64,000 bases of DNA from Trinickia dinghuensis (lineage in GTDB: Bacteria > Pseudomonadota > Gammaproteobacteria > Burkholderiales > Burkholderiaceae): the NCBI RefSeq assembly GCF_003367175.1, contig NZ_QRGA01000014.1, positions 212,998-276,997 of the forward strand, in the 5' to 3' direction. Below the pieces are notes generated by a model. It was not told the origin of the DNA. It worked only from the letters and a program-made list of their open reading frames with translations, and searched no databases. The stretch's first letter is position 1, and each line of letters opens with the position of its first letter. This document shows positions 20,902 through 29,213 of this stretch, one piece after another. The position numbers and the translations under genes are program-made.

Positions 20902-21456
20902 TTGGACATCCATATTCCGCCGCACGGCGTGCAATATCAATCGATCACAAATCAAACGACCGAGCCGACGGTTAAATCCAAGGGAAAACTGATCCGGACT
21001 GACACGACCACCGTGGAGGTCATCATCAGTGACTCGCGGCCAGCGACGTTTGGATCACAGTTCGGTCATGCCGCGATTATCGTCAATGGCATCGCATACT
21101 CGCGAGCGCCCGGTGGATACGATTCAAAAAGAACTTATGTCGAGTACGTTGCAGCCCAGCGGAACATTCGAGACTCAATTGGCTACGTGCTCCGCGTATC
21201 TCGCGAGGAGGAAAGAAGAATTAGAACCGAATTGAAGCGCCGCGTGGAAGTAACAAACGGCGACCCCACACGTCACCGATATAGTCTCACGGCAAACAGC
21301 TGCTCGTCGAACGTCGTTGATGTACTGCACCTCGTGGGGATCCTTGCCCATGATCCTCGAGGGTTTGGCGTAGTGAGTCCCGCAGACATCGCAGTTGGAC
21401 TATCTCATTCCAAACGAGTAACAGCGGTTCGATTCTATCGGAGAGTGGGCTCGTGA
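20902..21456 (+). CDS. Predicted papain-like (permuted NlpC/P60-type) hydrolase, candidate secreted toxin
   Basis: A 184-residue protein I do not recognise by name. The start is a TTG at 20902, chosen because AAGGAGG (20888-20894) lies 7 bases before it. The chain has a His motif (FGHAAIIVNG, H56) followed later by a Cys motif (NSCSSNVVDVL, C134). This His-before-Cys order is that of circularly permuted papain-fold amidases such as the YaeF/LRAT-like group. It has no signal peptide. The stop overlaps by 4 bp a lipoprotein gene, the layout of type VI effector-immunity pairs. Local G+C at 21061-21360 is about 54% (161 of 300), below the flanks. Function as an antibacterial cell-wall hydrolase is inference; no vgrG or secretion gene is adjacent. 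Confidence 0.6.
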   Translation: MDIHIPPHGVQYQSITNQTTEPTVKSKGKLIRTDTTTVEVIISDSRPATFGSQFGHAAIIVNGIAYSRAPGGYDSKRTYVEYVAAQRNIRDSIGYVLRVSREEERRIRTELKRRVEVTNGDPTRHRYSLTANSCSSNVVDVLHLVGILAHDPRGFGVVSPADIAVGLSHSKRVTAVRFYRRVGS

Positions 21457-21734
21457 AAAATCTTCTCTCGGCAATTTCAATCACAATCGGAATTCTGATT
21501 TCCGCCTGTTCGACTAAAACCGGTGAGGTATGGGTGGCGGCAGAGGGAACGCCAGTCTATGCATCTGCGAACGATGCGGAAACGAGAGAACTCTTCACCT
21601 TATTCGCCGGCGATTCTTGCATTCCGCTGCGGAGTGTCTTTGAGAAGGTGTACCTTCACACCGAAGTCCAGTGCGAGAACGGCCGCGGATGGGTCATCGA
21701 TCAACAAAATTTCAACATCACATCCGCCAGCTAG
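21453..21734 (+). CDS. Small lipoprotein, candidate immunity protein
   Basis: A 93-residue protein with a lipoprotein signal (lipobox ILISAC, C19), followed by a small beta-rich domain that looks like a bacterial SH3 fold (EGTPVYASAND near the start, ENGRGWVIDQ near the end) and contains two cysteines. The GTG start shares GTGA with the stop of the upstream hydrolase, so the two are translationally coupled. A periplasm-facing lipoprotein fits a role in blocking a cell-wall-targeting toxin, but no family hit can be claimed by eye. Confidence 0.6.
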   Translation: MKNLLSAISITIGILISACSTKTGEVWVAAEGTPVYASANDAETRELFTLFAGDSCIPLRSVFEKVYLHTEVQCENGRGWVIDQQNFNITSAS

Positions 21735-21834
21735 TGGGTTGATCTTCCCGAAGTTGAGTTTTCGAGACCCGTTCCACGGCGCGCGCCTTCCTTCTACCGT
21801 AAGCGGCTGACAGCTCGCTTCCGCGGGCCTCACC

Positions 21835-22710
21835 TCAATCGTTCCCCACCGTCTCCGCCAGCCGCTTGATCGTGGCCACACGCTCGCCGATGAGGTCCGC
21901 GCGGTCCGCCTCGGTACCGAGCGGCGCGGTCGCATCGAAATACGTCGACCAAGCACGTTGAGCGCGCACGAGCGCCGGCCGCGCACGAACCGGCAGCTTT
22001 TCGCGCAGCGAGCGCTCGTAGCGGTGCAAGTCGAATTGCGCGTGCTCGCACGCCGCGTCGACATTGCACGGCCGCATGCGGTCGTCGTGCGCGCGCGCAT
22101 CGTCGCTTTGTGCGCGCGACAGCGTCGCGGCAGGACTCGAAGCCGTAGGCGCATCCGAGCCGGCGCTCGCCCCGGAAGCCGAGGAAGCCGAACCAGAGGC
22201 TGCCGCTGCGCCCGACGCGGCAGAAGCGCCCGACGCGACAGGAGCCGGCGCAGGCGGCGCGAAGCGCGATGCCACATGCCGCACCGCGAGCGCGCGGTCG
22301 CGCACCGACTGCAACTGCACGTTCGCTTCGGTAATCGAGTAGGTGCTGCCGCGCGTCGTCTCGAATACGGCGCGCAGCAGCGGCACCTCTTCCTTGCGCC
22401 AGGCGAGCCAGTGGTTCTGGCTGTCCATCCAGCCGCGTTTCACATCCTCGGGCGCATGAGCCGCGATCGAACGCATCGCGACGTCGATTGCCGCTTGCCA
22501 CGCGTCGCGCGCGGCTTCGATGCACTGCACTTGGCCCGGTGTCGACGAACGATCCGACCGCGCCGAACAACTCTGCATCGCCGTGTCGATCGGATCGGCC
22601 CGCGCGGCTTCCGCACGTGCGGCGAGCGGCGCGGCCGACAGTGCGACCAGAAGCGCGCAGCGCATGGCCGATGCCGTAACCGCGCCGAAAAGAGCGTTCG
22701 ACTTCGGCAT
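21835..22710 (-). CDS. LprI-like (DUF1311) exported protein with two repeats
   Basis: A 291-residue protein with an N-terminal signal sequence (MRCALLVALSAAPLAARAEA). Residues about 48-130 form an LprI/DUF1311 domain (CIEAARDAWQAAID, DSQNHWLAWRKEEV), related to mycobacterial lysozyme inhibitor LprI. A low-complexity Ala/Ser linker (about 145-190) leads to a second, similar helical repeat (CEHAQFDLHRYERSLREKL, LVRAQRAWSTYFDA). It begins 2 bp after the decarboxylase stop and is probably co-transcribed with it. The target is unknown; lysozyme inhibition is only a family possibility. Confidence 0.75.
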   Translation of the reverse strand: MPKSNALFGAVTASAMRCALLVALSAAPLAARAEAARADPIDTAMQSCSARSDRSSTPGQVQCIEAARDAWQAAIDVAMRSIAAHAPEDVKRGWMDSQNHWLAWRKEEVPLLRAVFETTRGSTYSITEANVQLQSVRDRALAVRHVASRFAPPAPAPVASGASAASGAAAASGSASSASGASAGSDAPTASSPAATLSRAQSDDARAHDDRMRPCNVDAACEHAQFDLHRYERSLREKLPVRARPALVRAQRAWSTYFDATAPLGTEADRADLIGERVATIKRLAETVGND

Positions 22711-22712
22711 CG

Positions 22713-24992
22713 TCAAATCCGTACGCAGTCGACGAAATATTCCGTGCGCCCGTTGACGGTTTCCGCCACGAGACCGTGAATATCCGTATAGAAACCGGGG
22801 AAGCGCTCGTTGAATTCGCGCGCGAACCGCAGGTAATTGACGATCGTCTTGTTGAAGCGCTCGCCCGGAATCAGCAGCGGAATTCCCGGCGGATACGGCG
22901 TGAGCAGAATACTCGTCACACGCCCCTCGAGTTCGTCGATAGGCACGCGATCGATCTCGCGGTGCGCGAGCTTGGCGAACGCGTCCGACGGCTTCATCGC
23001 GGGCTCCATGCTCGACAAGTACATTTCCGTCGTCAGCCGCGCGATGTCGTTCGCCCGGTAGACGCTGTGGATCGCCTGGCACAGATCGCGTAGGCCCATG
23101 CGCTCGTAGGCAGGATGCTGCGCAATGAATTCCGGCAGCACGCGCCAGAGCGGCTGGTTCTGGTCGTAATCGTCCTTGAACTGCTGCAGTTCGGTCACCA
23201 TCGAGTTCCAACGGCCCTTCGTGATGCCGATCGTGAACATGATGAAGAACGAATAGAGGCCCGTTTTTTCGACGATGATGCCGTGCTCGGCCAGGTACTT
23301 CGTGACGATCGCGGCCGGAATGCCCGTCTCACCGAAGTCGCCGGCCATATCGAGCCCCGGCGTCACGATCGTCGCCTTGATCGGGTCGAGCATGTTGAAG
23401 CCGTCGGCGAGCGGCCCGAAACCGTGCCACGGGTCTTCCGCGCGCAAGATCCAGTCGTCGCGCGAGCCGATGCCTTCGTCGGCGAGCGCCTCGGGGCCCC
23501 ACACCTGGAAGAACCAGTCATCGCCGTATTCGGCGTCGACCTTGCGCATCGCGCGCCGGAAATCGAGCGCCTCCGCGATCGACTCCTCGACGAGCGCCGT
23601 GCCGCCGGGCGGCTCCATCATCGCGGCCGCGACGTCGCACGAGGCGATGATCGCGTACTGCGGGCTCGTCGACGTGTGCATCAGGTACGCCTCGTTGAAG
23701 CGATGCCGATCGAACACGCCATGTTCCGAGTCCTGCACGACGATCTGCGAGGCCTGCGAAATACCGGCGAGCAGTTTGTGCGTCGAGTGCGTGGCGAACA
23801 CGAGCGCGCCCGTGCGCGGACGCCCCGCGCCGATCGCATGCATGTCCTGATAAAACGAGTGAAACTCGGCGTGCGGCAGCCACGCTTCGTCGAAGTGCAG
23901 CGTGTCGAGGAAGTCGCCCAGCAGCTCCTTGATCATCTCGACGTTGTAGACGACGCCGTCGTACGTGCTCTGGGTGATCGTCAGGATGCGCGGCTTCAGG
24001 TTCGGATTCTTTTCCAACGCTTCGCGCGCGAACGGATTCGCCAAGATCTTCTTGCGAATGTTCTCGGGCTTGAATTCGTCGCGCGGGATCGGGCCGATGA
24101 TGCCGAAGTTGTTGCGCGTCGGCGTAAGGAAGACCGGAATGGCGCCCGTCATCGTGATCGCGTGAAGGATCGACTTGTGGCAATTGCGGTCGACCACGAC
24201 GATGTCGCCCGGCGCGACCGTCGCGTGCCAGACGATCTTGTTCGAGGTCGAGGTGCCGTTCGTCACGAAAAACAGGTGATCGGCGCTGAAGATACGCGCG
24301 GCGTTGCGCTCGGAGGCGGCCACCGGGCCGATGTGATCGAGCAGTTGGCCCAGTTCGTCGACGGCATTGCAGACGTCGGCGCGCAGCATGTTTTCGCCGA
24401 AGAACTGGTGGAACATCTGCCCAAGCGGGCTTTTCAGAAACGCGACGCCGCCCGAGTGGCCCGGGCAATGCCACGAGTACGAACCTTCGTCGGCATATTT
24501 GACGAGTTCCTTGAAAAACGGAGGCGACAGCGAATCGAGGTAGACCTTCGCCTCGCGCACGATGTGGCGCGCGACGAACTCGGGCGTGTCCTCGAACATG
24601 TGGATGAAGCCGTGCAGCTCGCGCAGGATGTCGTTCGGCAGGTGGCGCGAGGTACGCGTTTCGCCGTAGAGGAAGATCGGGATGTCGGCGTTGCGGCGGC
24701 GCACTTCGGTGACGAACGCGCGCAATTCGAGAATGGCCGTGGCCAGCTCCGGCAGTTCCCCGTCCGGCCCCGTCTCGCCTAGCATGAGTTCGTCGTCGTC
24801 GAGCGACAAAATGAAGCACGACGCACGGCTCGATTGCTGCGCGAACGAAGTCAGGTCGCCGTAGCTCGTCAGGCCGAGCACTTCCACGCCCTCCCCTTCG
24901 ATCGCTTCCGCGAGCGCGCGGATGCCCGAGCCCGAGATGTTCTCGGAGCGAAAATCTTCGTCGATGATGACGACGGGGAAACGAAACTTCAT
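22713..24992 (-). CDS. PLP-dependent arginine/lysine/ornithine decarboxylase
   Basis: A 759-residue fold-type I basic amino-acid decarboxylase. The N-terminal wing domain (IIDEDFRSENISGSGIRAL) is followed by the PLP domain (SWHCPGHSGGVAFLKSPLG, FVTNGTSTSNKIV, HFDEAWLPHAEF and the Schiff-base lysine in ATHSTHKLLAG) and the C-terminal domain. Enzymes of this size decarboxylate lysine, ornithine or arginine and support acid resistance or polyamine supply. Substrate choice cannot be read by eye. The ATG at 24992 is preceded by GGAG; a longer frame has no support. Confidence 0.9.
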   Translation of the reverse strand: MKFRFPVVIIDEDFRSENISGSGIRALAEAIEGEGVEVLGLTSYGDLTSFAQQSSRASCFILSLDDDELMLGETGPDGELPELATAILELRAFVTEVRRRNADIPIFLYGETRTSRHLPNDILRELHGFIHMFEDTPEFVARHIVREAKVYLDSLSPPFFKELVKYADEGSYSWHCPGHSGGVAFLKSPLGQMFHQFFGENMLRADVCNAVDELGQLLDHIGPVAASERNAARIFSADHLFFVTNGTSTSNKIVWHATVAPGDIVVVDRNCHKSILHAITMTGAIPVFLTPTRNNFGIIGPIPRDEFKPENIRKKILANPFAREALEKNPNLKPRILTITQSTYDGVVYNVEMIKELLGDFLDTLHFDEAWLPHAEFHSFYQDMHAIGAGRPRTGALVFATHSTHKLLAGISQASQIVVQDSEHGVFDRHRFNEAYLMHTSTSPQYAIIASCDVAAAMMEPPGGTALVEESIAEALDFRRAMRKVDAEYGDDWFFQVWGPEALADEGIGSRDDWILRAEDPWHGFGPLADGFNMLDPIKATIVTPGLDMAGDFGETGIPAAIVTKYLAEHGIIVEKTGLYSFFIMFTIGITKGRWNSMVTELQQFKDDYDQNQPLWRVLPEFIAQHPAYERMGLRDLCQAIHSVYRANDIARLTTEMYLSSMEPAMKPSDAFAKLAHREIDRVPIDELEGRVTSILLTPYPPGIPLLIPGERFNKTIVNYLRFAREFNERFPGFYTDIHGLVAETVNGRTEYFVDCVRI

Positions 24993-25105
24993 GGACGAAT
25001 CTCCAAAAACAAGGACCGCGGGCACGGGTGGTTGCATCCCTCGTGCCAGCGGCCGCCAAAACTGCCTAGTCTCTACGTGCTACGCGTCCGTTCTGTGACG
25101 GTGCG

Positions 25106-25675
25106 CTACGTCTTGGGCAGCGTGACGCCGTGCTGCCCCTGGTATTTCCCGCCTCGGTCGGCGTACGACACCTCGCAAACCTCGTCGCTTTCGAAGAACA
25201 GCACCTGCGCGACCCCTTCGTTCGCGTAGATCTTCGCCGGCAGCGGCGTCGTATTCGAGAACTCGAGCGTCACGTAGCCTTCCCATTCGGGCTCGAACGG
25301 CGTCACGTTGACGATGATCCCGCACCGGGCGTACGTCGACTTGCCGAGGCAGACGGTCAAGACGTTGCGCGGAATGCGGAAGTACTCGACCGTGCGCGCG
25401 AGCGCGAACGAATTCGGCGGAATGATGCAAACGTCGCCCTTGAAATCGACAAACGATTTTTCGTCGAAGTTCTTCGGATCGACGATCGTCGAATTGATGT
25501 TCGTGAAGATCTTGAATTCGTCGGCGCAGCGAATGTCGTAGCCGTAGCTCGACGTCCCGAAGCTGACGATCTTGCGGCCGTCATCGCCTCGGCGCACCTG
25601 ATCGGGCACGAACGGCTCGATCATGTTGTGCTGTCCGGCCATGCGCCGAATCCACTTGTCGGATTTGATGGTCAT
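25106..25675 (-). CDS. dcd: dCTP deaminase
   Basis: A 189-residue Dcd, which deaminates dCTP to dUTP to feed thymidylate synthesis. Typical sequences are [38 protein letters not shown] and the C-terminal [14 protein letters not shown]. The start ATG at 25675 gives the standard family length. It lies 24 bp downstream of the divergent-looking but co-oriented SodC-like gene's stop side, with both on the minus strand. Confidence 0.96.
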   Translation of the reverse strand: MTIKSDKWIRRMAGQHNMIEPFVPDQVRRGDDGRKIVSFGTSSYGYDIRCADEFKIFTNINSTIVDPKNFDEKSFVDFKGDVCIIPPNSFALARTVEYFRIPRNVLTVCLGKSTYARCGIIVNVTPFEPEWEGYVTLEFSNTTPLPAKIYANEGVAQVLFFESDEVCEVSYADRGGKYQGQHGVTLPKT

Positions 25676-25698
25676 AAAAAGACGCTGAATAAGCGGAT

Positions 25699-26241
25699 TT
25701 ACTGGCGGATCGCACCGCACGCGATCGCCGCGCCGACGCTGCGATCGGGAAACTCGGGATCGCCCGGTTCATGCCCGATGAGCACCGAGCGGCCGACGAC
25801 GGAACGCACGCCGTCGAGCGAAACATCCGTCGCGACGATGAAACCGGCGGCCACCCCCGTCGCGTCCGCGTGGATATTGCCGAGGTCGCCCGCGCGGCGC
25901 ACGCCGGCTTTGAGCCGATCGGCCGCGGGGGCGAACACGGGGCCCGCGCTCGAACCGTCGGCCGCGTTGCAATCGCCTCGGTCGTGCACCTGCAGCGCGT
26001 GGTCGCTATTGGGCGGTAGACCGACCAGGTTGTACGTCACTTGGACGCCGTCCGCGCGCTCGAAGAACGTGACCGTGCCGCGCACCGTATTGCCGACCGT
26101 GGGCAATACTTGTGCGTCCGCGCGTTTTTCGTGGGGGCCGAAGAAGGCGGCGCAGCCGCCAAGCGCCGCGCTCGCCAACACCAGGCCGGCGACGACGATG
26201 CTCGGGCGACGGGGACGCCGCCCGCCGGTTCTCTCTCTCAT
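25699..26241 (-). CDS. Cu/Zn superoxide dismutase-like lipoprotein lacking most metal ligands
   Basis: A 180-residue SodC-fold protein with a lipobox (LGGC, C30). The fold is evident: [43 protein letters not shown] and AAIACGAI, with the disulfide cysteines C91 and C175. The metal site is largely gone. HGFH-x-H is HALQVH, so the copper ligand H46 is Gln (Q84). The bridging H63 in GPHFNP is Val (V102), and zinc ligands H71 and H80 are absent. Only equivalents of H48, D83 and H120 remain. It is unlikely to dismutate superoxide and may be a structural or metallochaperone derivative, like Bacillus YojM, which has lost copper ligands. The upstream GTG at 26262 is an alternative start. Confidence 0.82.
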   Translation of the reverse strand: MRERTGGRRPRRPSIVVAGLVLASAALGGCAAFFGPHEKRADAQVLPTVGNTVRGTVTFFERADGVQVTYNLVGLPPNSDHALQVHDRGDCNAADGSSAGPVFAPAADRLKAGVRRAGDLGNIHADATGVAAGFIVATDVSLDGVRSVVGRSVLIGHEPGDPEFPDRSVGAAIACGAIRQ

Positions 26242-26406
26242 GCGATCCTCATGCCGGCGCACGGCGCGCCTTGCGCCGCCGAGCCGGACTCAAGCGAAGG
26301 CGACATGATACCGCGACGCGCGACGCACCCGCACGATCGAAGCCGCGCGCCGCGCCCGCGGGGCCTGCGGGCGGCGCCACAAGCACGGGACGGGCCGGTT
26401 GGCGGC

Positions 26407-27495
26407 TCACGTATCCTGGACGACGATGGTGGGGAACTTGGCGCTCATGTCGCGGGCGCGCTCGGCAATACGGATCGCCACCTTGCGCGCGATCGCGCGG
26501 TAGGTCTCGGCGATCCGCCCTTGCGGATCGGCCACGACGGTCGGACGGCCGCCGTCCGCCTGTTCGCGGATGCCGATGTCGAGCGGCAGGCTGCCAAGCG
26601 CTTCGACGCCGTACTCCTTGGCCATGCGCTCGCCGCCGCCCGCGCCGAAGATGTGCTCGGCGTGTCCGCAGTTCGAGCAGATATGGATGCTCATGTTTTC
26701 GACGAGGCCGAGAATCGGCACGCCGACCTTCTCGAACATCTTGAGGCCTTTCTTGGCATCGATGAGCGCGATGTCCTGCGGCGTCGTGACGATGACGGCG
26801 CCCGTCAGCGGCACGCGCTGCGAAAGCGTGAGCTGGATGTCGCCCGTGCCGGGAGGCATGTCGACGATCAGATAATCGAGCTCGCTCCAGTTCGTCTGGC
26901 GCAGCAGCTGCTCCAGCGCCGACGTGGCCATCGGGCCGCGCCAGACCATCGGATTGTCCTGATCGACGAGAAAGCCGATCGAATTCGCCTCGATGCCGTG
27001 CCCCTTCATGGGGTTCATCGATTGCCCGTCAGGCGATTCGGGGCGACCTTCGATGCCGAGCATCATCGGCAGGGACGGGCCGTAAATATCGGCGTCGAGG
27101 ATGCCGACGGCCGCGCCCTCGCTCGCGAGCGCGAGCGCGAGATTGACGGCGGTGGTGCTTTTGCCGACCCCGCCCTTGCCCGACGCGACGGCCACGATGT
27201 TCTTGACCTTCGGCAGCAGCTTCACACCCGGCTGCACCGTGTGCGCGACGATCGACTGCGACACCGTGACCTGGGCGCGTTCGACGCCGGGCACCTGCAA
27301 CAGCGCTTGCTCGACGAGCGCGCGCACGGCATCGAACTGGCTCTTGGCCGGATAGCCGAGCACGACTTCGGCGGTGACGGCGGCGCCGTCGACGCTGACG
27401 TTCCTGACGCCCTTGCCGGTCGTTACCGGCTTGCCCGTGTTGGGATCGGTGACGGCCGCGAGGGCGGCGTCGACCAAGGCCCGATCAATGCTCAT
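26407..27495 (-). CDS. apbC: Iron-sulfur cluster carrier protein ApbC (Mrp/NBP35 family)
   Basis: A 362-residue P-loop ATPase that carries [4Fe-4S] clusters to apo-proteins. Residues about 1-90 are a DUF59/MIP18-like domain (ALAAVTDPNTGKPV). The deviant Walker A motif ASGKGGVGKSTTAVNLA and IVDMPPGTGD follow, and CSNCGH near the C-terminus supplies the cluster-bridging cysteines. The ATG at 27495 gives the family length. In many Burkholderia this gene is the divergent neighbour of metG; here about 2.7 kb of other genes lie between them. Confidence 0.94.
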   Translation of the reverse strand: MSIDRALVDAALAAVTDPNTGKPVTTGKGVRNVSVDGAAVTAEVVLGYPAKSQFDAVRALVEQALLQVPGVERAQVTVSQSIVAHTVQPGVKLLPKVKNIVAVASGKGGVGKSTTAVNLALALASEGAAVGILDADIYGPSLPMMLGIEGRPESPDGQSMNPMKGHGIEANSIGFLVDQDNPMVWRGPMATSALEQLLRQTNWSELDYLIVDMPPGTGDIQLTLSQRVPLTGAVIVTTPQDIALIDAKKGLKMFEKVGVPILGLVENMSIHICSNCGHAEHIFGAGGGERMAKEYGVEALGSLPLDIGIREQADGGRPTVVADPQGRIAETYRAIARKVAIRIAERARDMSAKFPTIVVQDT

Positions 27496-27788
27496 CAAAT
27501 CGACTCCGAGGGGTTGAAGCGCGCGGTGCAACGGTTGCCGGCGAAGCGTGCCGGGAACATTGCCGCAAAGCAAAAAGTTGAAAGAAAGTGTTGCACACCA
27601 TTGCCAAAAAACGGGTGGCCGGGCAACTTCGCCCAGCGGCAAGCAAAGACGATGCCGCATGAAAGGCCCACAGGCACTATTGTAGTGGCTAGCGGTGGCT
27701 CATGCCGCCGCGGGCCGATGCGTCTTTCCAGCTTGCCGGGTTTGCCGCCGCAACGCGCGAGCAACCGCTTTCGAGAGAGGACACCAAC

Positions 27789-28445
27789 ATGAACGCAAAA
27801 ATCGTCACCCGCCTCACCGTATTCGCCATCGCCGGCTCGCTGATCGCCGGCTGCGCGACGCAGCAAGGTAACAACACAGCCGTGGGAACCGGCGTGGGCG
27901 CGGCCACCGGCGCCGCGCTCGGCGCGATCTTCGGCGGCGGCAAGGGTGCCGCCATCGGCGCGGGCGTCGGCGCGGTAGCCGGCGCGGCCACCGGCTACAA
28001 CTGGCAGGCCATCCGCAACAAGTTGTCGGGCGCGTCGAAGGGCACCGGCACGCAAGTCACCGAGCAGCCGGACGGATCGCTCAAGCTGAACATTCCAAGC
28101 AACGTGACGTTCGCGACGGACAGCTACCAGATCAACCCGGCGCTTTATCCGACGCTCAACGAATTGTCGGCGCAAATGCAGCAGCACCCGGAACTCGTCG
28201 CGCGTATCAACGGCTACACGGATAGCACGGGCAGCGCGCAGTACAACCAAACGCTGTCGCAAAACCGGGCGCAAAGCGTGGCGACCTATTTGAGCCAGCA
28301 CGGCGTGGCGCCGCAGCGGATGGCCCCGGCGGGCTACGGCCCGGGCAATCCGGTTGCCGACAACAACACCCCCGCCGGCCGCGCCCAAAACCGCCGCGTC
28401 GAGATTTATCTGAGCGCGATGGCCCAGAAAGCGCCGGCCCAGTAA
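27789..28445 (+). CDS. OmpA-family outer-membrane lipoprotein with glycine zipper
   Basis: A 218-residue lipoprotein (lipobox LIAGC) anchored in the outer membrane. A glycine-zipper segment at about 30-75 (GTGVGAATGAALGAIFGGGK, then AGAATGY) is followed by an OmpA C-terminal peptidoglycan-binding domain at about 100-215 (NVTFATDSYQINPAL, INGYTDSTGSAQYN, LSQNRAQSVATYL, NRRVEIYL). It links the outer membrane to the cell wall, like YiaD. GAGAGAGG before the ATG fixes the start. Confidence 0.92.
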   Translation: MNAKIVTRLTVFAIAGSLIAGCATQQGNNTAVGTGVGAATGAALGAIFGGGKGAAIGAGVGAVAGAATGYNWQAIRNKLSGASKGTGTQVTEQPDGSLKLNIPSNVTFATDSYQINPALYPTLNELSAQMQQHPELVARINGYTDSTGSAQYNQTLSQNRAQSVATYLSQHGVAPQRMAPAGYGPGNPVADNNTPAGRAQNRRVEIYLSAMAQKAPAQ

Positions 28446-28447
28446 GG

Positions 28448-28469
28448 GGTCGCCGATCGATCGGCGACC
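28448..28469. terminator. 22-bp perfect palindrome just after the OmpA-like gene
   Basis: A self-complementary sequence centred on GATCGATC begins 2 bp after the stop codon. It can form an 11-bp stem but has almost no loop and no T-run. It may end or stabilise the transcript or be a protein-binding site. Confidence 0.35.
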
Positions 28470-28639
28470 TCCGAGGCGGTCGATCGATCATCTCAAAAAC
28501 AGCGACGGAAGGCGGCAAGAAGGCGCCGGTAAACGAATCGAAAAAATTTTCGAACTCGCCGGCATTTCGCCTGTCTCTATGTACGGTACGTGGCTGGCAA
28601 TCGCCGCTGCGTCACCATTCTCCTCTTGTCGTTGTTGCT

Positions 28640-28666
28640 CCGGGGCCAACTGCCCCGGTTTTTTTT
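28640..28666 (+). terminator. Strong rho-independent terminator in the 474-bp gap before hipB
   Basis: CCGGGGC (28640-28646) and GCCCCGG (28652-28658) form a 7-bp G+C stem with a 5-base loop, followed by eight T (28659-28666). It lies 195 bp after the OmpA-like gene, so it either ends a long 3' tail or an unannotated short RNA. The gap 28446-28919 otherwise holds the 22-bp palindrome, an unsupported 39-codon Cys-rich frame (28579-28698) and the hipB operator. Confidence 0.8.
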
Positions 28667-28888
28667 GCCTGCTTTCGCGAGCAATTTCGACTTCGTGACC
28701 CGTCTTCCGCTTACCGCTTCACGCGTCGGTTCCACTTCAACCTCAAAACTCATCACACACGGAATCAGCGCTCGATGTCATCCGACGGCATAAACCTGTG
28801 CGGTCCATGCAAGCCAGAGGACAATGGAGCCGCGTGAAGCCGCACGACTTCGCACCGCCTTGTGAAGCAACTTGAATTTATGACTGAT

Positions 28889-28930
28889 ATATCTAACATT
28901 TTCTGAATATAACGCAGAAATGTTAGATAT
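28889..28930. promoter_or_regulatory. 13-bp inverted repeat over the hipB start, probable autoregulatory operator
   Basis: ATATCTAACATTT (28889-28901) repeats in inverted form at 28918-28930 with a 16-base spacer containing TATAAC (28908-28913), a possible -10 box. The right arm covers the hipB start codon. HipB proteins bind paired TATC-type repeats to repress their own operon, so this is a likely HipB site. Confidence 0.6.
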
Positions 28931-29213
28931 GTCATACAAAGAAACCGGTGCATCGAGCGCCCCCCCACTTCTCCTCGCCCCTGACTTCGGAAACGCGTTC
29001 CGGCGCGAACGCAAGGCGCAAGGACGCACCCAGCAATGGGTTGCGGAAAAAGCCGGCGTCGCGCGCTTCACGATCACCCAATTGGAGTCGGGGCAGAACG
29101 TCGGCCTCCACCATATCTTGGCTGCGCTTACCGCGCTCGGAAAAGGGCTGTCGATCGTATCGGCGCGGCCCGACTACGACCAGATCAAGGAGATTTTCGG
29201 TGAGGACGAATAG
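28920..29213 (+). CDS. HipB-like antitoxin / XRE-family repressor
   Basis: A 97-residue DNA-binding protein. A helix-turn-helix spans about 23-75 (FRRERKAQGRTQQWVAEKAG, RFTITQLESGQNVGLHHIL), with the LTALGKGLSIV end typical of HipB partners of HipA kinases. It should neutralise HipA and repress the operon through the inverted repeat at its start. Either ATG 28920 or ATG 28929 may be used; there is no clear ribosome site, so it may be near-leaderless. It overlaps the hipA remnant by 14 bp. A+T-rich upstream DNA differs from the surroundings. Confidence 0.8.
   Translation: MLDMSYKETGASSAPPLLLAPDFGNAFRRERKAQGRTQQWVAEKAGVARFTITQLESGQNVGLHHILAALTALGKGLSIVSARPDYDQIKEIFGEDE

Noticed and set aside
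22776..24782. Long plus-strand frames opposite the decarboxylase
   Set aside because: Antisense shadows with no recognisable domain.
28579..28698. Cys-rich 39-codon ORF as an attenuator leader peptide
   Set aside because: No ribosome site, it runs through the terminator, and the next gene is not a biosynthetic one; kept only as a note on a possible small RNA.
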